Positions 15,249 through 18,345 of a DNA stretch of 18,345 nucleotides are shown here, piece by piece. The stretch's first letter is position 1, and each line of letters begins with the position of its first letter. The notes beneath the pieces were generated by a model that worked only from the letters and a program-made list of their open reading frames with translations, made no database searches and was not told the origin of the DNA. The position numbers were made by a program, and so were the translations under genes. The stretch comes from Brevundimonas sp. UBA5936 (lineage in GTDB: Bacteria; Pseudomonadota; Alphaproteobacteria; Caulobacterales; Caulobacteraceae), in NCBI GenBank assembly GCA_002430835.1, contig DJDA01000109.1:1-18345 (forward strand), read 5' to 3'.

Positions 15249-16638
15249 GGCGATCGCCGCCTTGCGGGCTGCGGCACCTTCGTTCGACCGATTGAAGGCC
15301 GCGGCCGCCGCCGTGCGGGAGGCCGCGGCCGTCTACGGACGCGCGCCAGCGGCGCGAATCTGGACGGCGTTCGCCGACGGCCTGGACTGCATCGCCCAGT
15401 TGGAGGCGTGGCGGGTCGCCGTTCTGTCCGCAGAGGTGGACGCCGATCGCCATCTCCGCGCCGCACAAAGGCGGTTCGAAGGGATGGAGGCGTCCGGCGG
15501 TGCCACGCTCTTCGAGACCGAGCTGCGTGCGCGCCTGCGTCCGCTGACCGAGCCCGAACCGGATGCTGACGGCCTCCGATCGGCGCTGGGCACCCTGCCC
15601 ATGCCCATCGCGCTGTTCGCGGACCCCGAGCCTCAGCTGCCGAGTTGGGCGCGGGAGCCCCGGGAGCAGGTGACGCCGCCGCCCGAACTCGCCGTAGCCT
15701 TTCTGGCGTTCGCCATCGACGGCCGATCGGCGGAGCGGATCCACTGGCTGGCGCCCCAGCAGACCCATGACCTGAAGCTCGAGGTCAAGGTCTCGCGCTG
15801 GCCGGAGGGCGCCGACCGAATCCGCCTCAGCCCGGTGTCGGTGGAGCCGGCCCGGACCTTCGACCTGCCGACCTTTGAGTTTGATCGGCCTTCCGGACCG
15901 GGTCCCTACACCTTCAGCGAGACCGGTCGCATGGTGCTGCATACGCCCCAGGCCTTGGAGGCGCGGCCCTATGAATTCCTCTACGCAGCGGAGTTCAGTC
16001 CCCTCGAAAGCGAACAGCCGGTCGTTGTCGCCGGGCAGCGGATCCTGCGTTTGAACGGGTCCGATCCGCGCCAGAACCCGATCACGGGCTACCCGGGAAT
16101 CGACCGGAAGCTGATCGCGATCCGTGACCAGCTGCGGCGGGAGCCACGCATCTCCGAGCCCGAGGCCGCCGATGTACTTCAGGTGCTCGCCGCCTTGGGC
16201 AATCTGATGGGTCAGGCCGTGCAGGACGCGCGCTATCCGCAACCGATATCGGAGGCCGCTTTCCAGGACGATGTCCGTCAGATGTTGCGTGGCTCCCGGT
16301 TCATTGGCGTCGAGCTCGAGGAGCAGGCGCATGCGGCGGGCGGACGGACCGACCTCTCCTATCGCGGCGTGAGGATCGAGCTCAAATCCGAACGCGTCCG
16401 GTCGCTGACGCTCGAGGACTGCAAACGGTACGCGGCGCAGGCGGCGACCTATGCCATCGGAACAAACCGTCTGGTGGGCGTCCTCTGCGTGCTGGACGCC
16501 ACGCCGAAAACCGCCGTGCCCTTCCCGGTCGAAGACGGGATCGAGATCGTCCCCGTCGAGACGGCGACATCGCCCGTCTACGTGGCGATCTGCCTGGTCC
16601 AAGGCGGCCTGCCCCGACCCAGCGACCTCTCCCGCTGA
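15208..16638 (+). CDS. Protein with C-terminal PD-(D/E)XK nuclease-fold domain; putative defence nuclease
   Basis: The 476-residue protein has three parts. An N-terminal helical region (1-150) includes an alanine-rich run. A middle region (about 155-290) is rich in predicted beta strands (LKLEVKVSRWPEGADRIRLS). The C-terminal domain (about 345-465) shows E349, D382 in GRTDLSYRG, E391 and K393 in IELKSE, and Q411-x3-Y415 in AAQAATYA. D-x8-ExK plus QxxxY is the active-site pattern of RecB/Cas4-like PD-(D/E)XK nucleases. The GTG start at 15208 has AAGG about 9 bases upstream and lies inside the preceding gene, a 41-base overlap that marks an operon. DNA cutting is inferred from the motif. The whole architecture is not one I can name. 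Confidence 0.75.
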   Translation: MTDVLEQVFPSRIEAIAALRAAAPSFDRLKAAAAAVREAAAVYGRAPAARIWTAFADGLDCIAQLEAWRVAVLSAEVDADRHLRAAQRRFEGMEASGGATLFETELRARLRPLTEPEPDADGLRSALGTLPMPIALFADPEPQLPSWAREPREQVTPPPELAVAFLAFAIDGRSAERIHWLAPQQTHDLKLEVKVSRWPEGADRIRLSPVSVEPARTFDLPTFEFDRPSGPGPYTFSETGRMVLHTPQALEARPYEFLYAAEFSPLESEQPVVVAGQRILRLNGSDPRQNPITGYPGIDRKLIAIRDQLRREPRISEPEAADVLQVLAALGNLMGQAVQDARYPQPISEAAFQDDVRQMLRGSRFIGVELEEQAHAAGGRTDLSYRGVRIELKSERVRSLTLEDCKRYAAQAATYAIGTNRLVGVLCVLDATPKTAVPFPVEDGIEIVPVETATSPVYVAICLVQGGLPRPSDLSR

Positions 16639-16642
16639 CGTC

Positions 16643-16677
16643 ACTCAAAGCAGACATTCCGAACAGCCGCTTTGAGT
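16643..16677 (+). terminator. Hairpin downstream of the nuclease gene, possible terminator
   Basis: ACTCAAAGC (16643-16651) and GCTTTGAGT (16669-16677) form a perfect 9-bp stem around a 17-base loop, starting 4 bases after the stop codon. No T tract follows. The sequence AAAGCAGAC...AGCCGC inside it resembles dispersed repeat copy C on the far side of the defence locus, so it may be a repeat relic that also terminates transcription. Confidence 0.45.
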
Positions 16678-16686
16678 CATGAGGCG

Positions 16687-16812
16687 TCACTTGGTTTCGC
16701 CATAGCCAATCTCCGCAATCCGAGCGACCGCTGCGGAATAGCTCTCTCCATCTTCTGCTGCGGCGCGGCTACGCGTGGCCTCGGCTGAGCGGATAAAGGT
16801 TCTCCGGGAACA
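16687..16812 (-). pseudogene. Possible decayed 3' end of a gene
   Basis: A minus-strand frame of 41 codons between two stops has a coding-like composition (RSAEATRSRAAAEDGESYSA, then AVARIAEIGYGETK) but no start codon. The overlapping frame just upstream (around 16940-16780) also looks protein-like (RYRIDRAEMGKASGAAATN), hinting at a frameshifted small gene. No family is recognised. Apart from this and the hairpin, 16639-17068 holds no gene that I can support. Confidence 0.25.
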
Positions 16813-17068
16813 TCAGGGGAGCGCTTGTAAGCGACCGATCCATGTGAAAGTTGGTGGCGGCAGCGCCGGACGCTTTCCCCATCTCGGCGCGATCGATGCG
16901 ATACCGCCGCGTGGCGATCGCCGAGGCCGCCCCGCTCTATTCGGCTATCGAAATGATAGACGCGCGCCATTGGACTTGGTCGTGACCGCGAACACATCCT
17001 GTCAGGAGGACAGTCGACGTAATCAACGCCGGCTTATTCGACGATCATCTGATGAGGAGCCTGCCGCC

Positions 17069-17568
17069 ATGACAAGACCCGCCCCGTCGCTCGTACCGAC
17101 GCCCTCCGACCTCGACGAAAGTGCGGCGATGACTGTCGCCGATGCGTTGAACGTCATTCTCGCGGATAGCTACGCGATCTACATCAAGACCAAGAACTTC
17201 CATTGGCACGTGTCGGGGCCCTACTTCCGAGACTACCACCTGCTTCTGGACGAACAGGCAGCGAGATTCTGGCTGCGACGGACGCCATCGCGGAGCGAGC
17301 GCGCAAGACCGGCAACACAACCCTTCGATCGATCGGCGACATCGCTCGCCGGCAGACGATTAAGGACAATGACGAAGCCTTCGTGAAGCCCCGCGACATG
17401 CTCGCGGAGCTCCGGGCGGACAATCTCAGCCTGGTTGAATCCCTGCGGCGCGCGAAGAAGGCGGCTGACGACGCGAGCGACAACGCCACGTCGGGACTGG
17501 TCGATACATGGACCGACGAAGCCGAACGTCGGGCCTGGTTCCTGTTCGAGGTCGGGCGGGAAAGCTGA
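17069..17568 (+). pseudogene. dps: Dps family DNA-protecting ferritin, disrupted by a frameshift
   Basis: The first frame from ATG 17069 (GAGGAG 9 bases upstream) reads VADALNVILADSYAIYIKTK, then NFHWHVSGPYFRDYHLLLDEQA, with ferroxidase residues H45, H57 and D61. The Dps similarity then jumps frame near 17261. It resumes at GAG 17263 as EILAATDAIAERARKTGNTT, DMLAELRADN and ERRAWFLFEVGRES to the TGA at 17566-17568. Restoring one base would give a protein of about 166 residues, normal for Dps. The original frame instead runs into unrelated residues and stops at 17386. Dps stores iron and shields DNA during stress. The break is either a real one-base deletion or an assembly error; the second half shows no other damage, so an error or a very recent mutation is likely. 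Confidence 0.88.
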
Positions 17569-17611
17569 TCTCACTCCAGCGGCGTCTGTCCGAACGAGGT
17601 CGCACAGCGGC

Positions 17612-17625
17612 CGTCCGTACGGACG
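17612..17625. promoter_or_regulatory. Perfect 14-bp palindrome between dps and the thioredoxin-like gene
   Basis: CGTCCGTACGGACG is identical to its own reverse complement. It lies 44 bases after the dps stop and about 98 bases before the next start, a position that would suit a dimeric repressor site or a hairpin. Nothing ties it to a known regulator. Confidence 0.25.
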
Positions 17626-17722
17626 TCGCTCACGCCGGACCGATGGCAGCGCGAGACGCCGGCCGGGCATCGACAACACGTTCCCGACTATGCACGGGAC
17701 GCATTCATGGAAAGAACGAGGG

Positions 17723-18196
17723 ATGACGACAACAGAGCCGCACGCACCGGACCTGAGGGTCAGCCAATGGATCGGTCCGCAGGGTGAGACCTTGGACACG
17801 CCAGTGACGCTGGCGGATCTGGGAGATGGTGCGAAGATCCTCTTCGCCTTCCAGGACTGGTGCACAGGGTGCCATTCCCATGGATTCCCGACCCTTCAGC
17901 GGCTCTACAGCGCCTTGGAGCCGAGGGGCGTCGGCTTCGCCGTCATCCAGACCGTTTTCGAGGGCGCGGACGCCAACACCTTCGACAAGCTTCGCGTCAA
18001 TCAGACACGATATCGGCTACCGATCCCTTTCGGCCATGACGCGCCGCCTGAAGGTTCCAGCCTCCCGACGTTCATGCAGGACTACCACACCCACGGCACG
18101 CCGTGGTTCGCGGTCATCGATGCTGAAGGAAAGCTCGTCTACTCCGGCTTCCATCTCGATGCGGAGCGACTCGCAGCGGCGCTCTTGCAGGAATAG
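17723..18196 (+). CDS. Thioredoxin-fold (redoxin/AhpC-like) protein with CxxC motif
   Basis: The 157-residue protein has a thioredoxin-like fold with the redox motif WCTGC (C47 and C50) after strand AKILFAFQD. It also has a cis-proline in GTPWF (P127) and the final strand and helix AVIDAEGKLVYSGFHLDAE. No signal peptide or membrane anchor is seen, so it is probably cytoplasmic. It likely reduces or exchanges disulphides or a peroxide, but its partner is unknown. ATG at 17723 is chosen because the family-like sequence starts there and a GGAAAG purine stretch lies about 7 bases upstream; the longer upstream frame overlaps dps and is low-complexity basic. It follows dps in the same direction, which suggests an oxidative-stress context. 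Confidence 0.85.
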   Translation: MTTTEPHAPDLRVSQWIGPQGETLDTPVTLADLGDGAKILFAFQDWCTGCHSHGFPTLQRLYSALEPRGVGFAVIQTVFEGADANTFDKLRVNQTRYRLPIPFGHDAPPEGSSLPTFMQDYHTHGTPWFAVIDAEGKLVYSGFHLDAERLAAALLQE

Positions 18197-18283
18197 TGAT
18201 CCCGACGGTCAGCGCACGCCCGATCGTCGGGTTGGGGACAGCCCTATCAATGCACTCCGTAAACGCCCAGCCGTAGGGGGCGT

Positions 18284-18328
18284 CGGCAGGCTCGCGCGAC
18301 GGCCTGACGTTGGGGCGCGAGCCTGCCG
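18284..18328 (+). terminator. Strong hairpin near the window end
   Basis: GGCAGGCTCGCGC (18285-18297) and GCGCGAGCCTGCC (18315-18327) are perfect inverted repeats, extended by a C-G pair to a 14-bp stem with a 17-base loop. It lies 88 bases past the thioredoxin-like stop. No T tract follows because the sequence turns into G only. Confidence 0.5.
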
Positions 18329-18345
18329 GGGGGGGGGGGGGGGGG
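18328..18345. other. Run of 18 G at the window end, probable sequencing artefact
   Basis: The window ends in an unbroken G homopolymer directly after the hairpin. Two-colour sequencing chemistry reports missing signal as G, and strong hairpins stall polymerases, so this is more likely an artefact at a contig end than genomic sequence. Confidence 0.7.

Noticed and set aside
15220..16644. Minus-strand open frame of 474 codons opposite the nuclease gene
   Set aside because: Mirror frame of a gene with a recognisable PD-(D/E)XK motif; composition is low-complexity.
1..18345. tRNA, rRNA, CRISPR array, transposase or integrase
   Set aside because: No cloverleaf, regular spaced repeat or recombinase motif was seen on either strand when read by eye.

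Overview
The window is high-GC, gene-dense DNA that looks like the chromosome of an alphaproteobacterium, most likely Caulobacterales and close to Brevundimonas or Caulobacter. This placement rests on GC-rich third codon positions, CobC-type cobalamin genes beside a TonB-dependent BtuB, an alpha-ketoglutaric semialdehyde dehydrogenase and protein style. It comes from recognition, not a search. High GC also produces long antisense open frames, which I left out.

Left part (1-3174), vitamin B12. A cobC fragment runs off the left edge and lies 4 bases downstream of btuB on the minus strand. A cobalamin riboswitch lies upstream of btuB. cobU diverges to the right, and its start is only about 45 bases from the 5' end of the riboswitch. 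Uptake (BtuB) and nucleotide-loop assembly (CobC, CobU) therefore sit together, and at least btuB-cobC should be repressed by cobalamin.

Middle part (3180-8638), ordinary metabolism. A fumarylacetoacetase-fold hydratase diverges from an aldehyde dehydrogenase of the alpha-ketoglutaric semialdehyde type. These are followed by a four-helix membrane protein, a secreted amidohydrolase, a YjaB-like GNAT acetyltransferase, and a 45-residue small membrane protein candidate that falls below usual length cut-offs.

Right-centre part (8910-16638), the most interesting block. A 1202-residue protein with an N-terminal SIR2 (NADase-type) domain and a long helical C-terminal region is read leftward. Divergent from it across about 186 bases is a two-gene operon. 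Its first gene encodes an 847-residue helical-repeat protein with an N-terminal cysteine cluster. Its second overlaps the first by 41 bases and encodes a 476-residue protein with a C-terminal PD-(D/E)XK nuclease fold and a QxxxY motif. SIR2 proteins with large helical C-termini are known abortive-infection effectors. The helical-repeat plus PD-(D/E)XK pair is not a system I can name. I read the block as a candidate antiviral defence locus, either one three-gene system or two adjacent ones. Relics of a dispersed intergenic repeat lie on both sides.

Right end (16639-18345). A gene-poor stretch is followed by a Dps gene broken by an apparent one-base deletion and a thioredoxin-fold protein with a CxxC motif. 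The window ends in a 14-bp-stem hairpin followed by 18 G residues, which looks like a contig end with a sequencing artefact. I see no tRNA, rRNA, CRISPR array or transposase.
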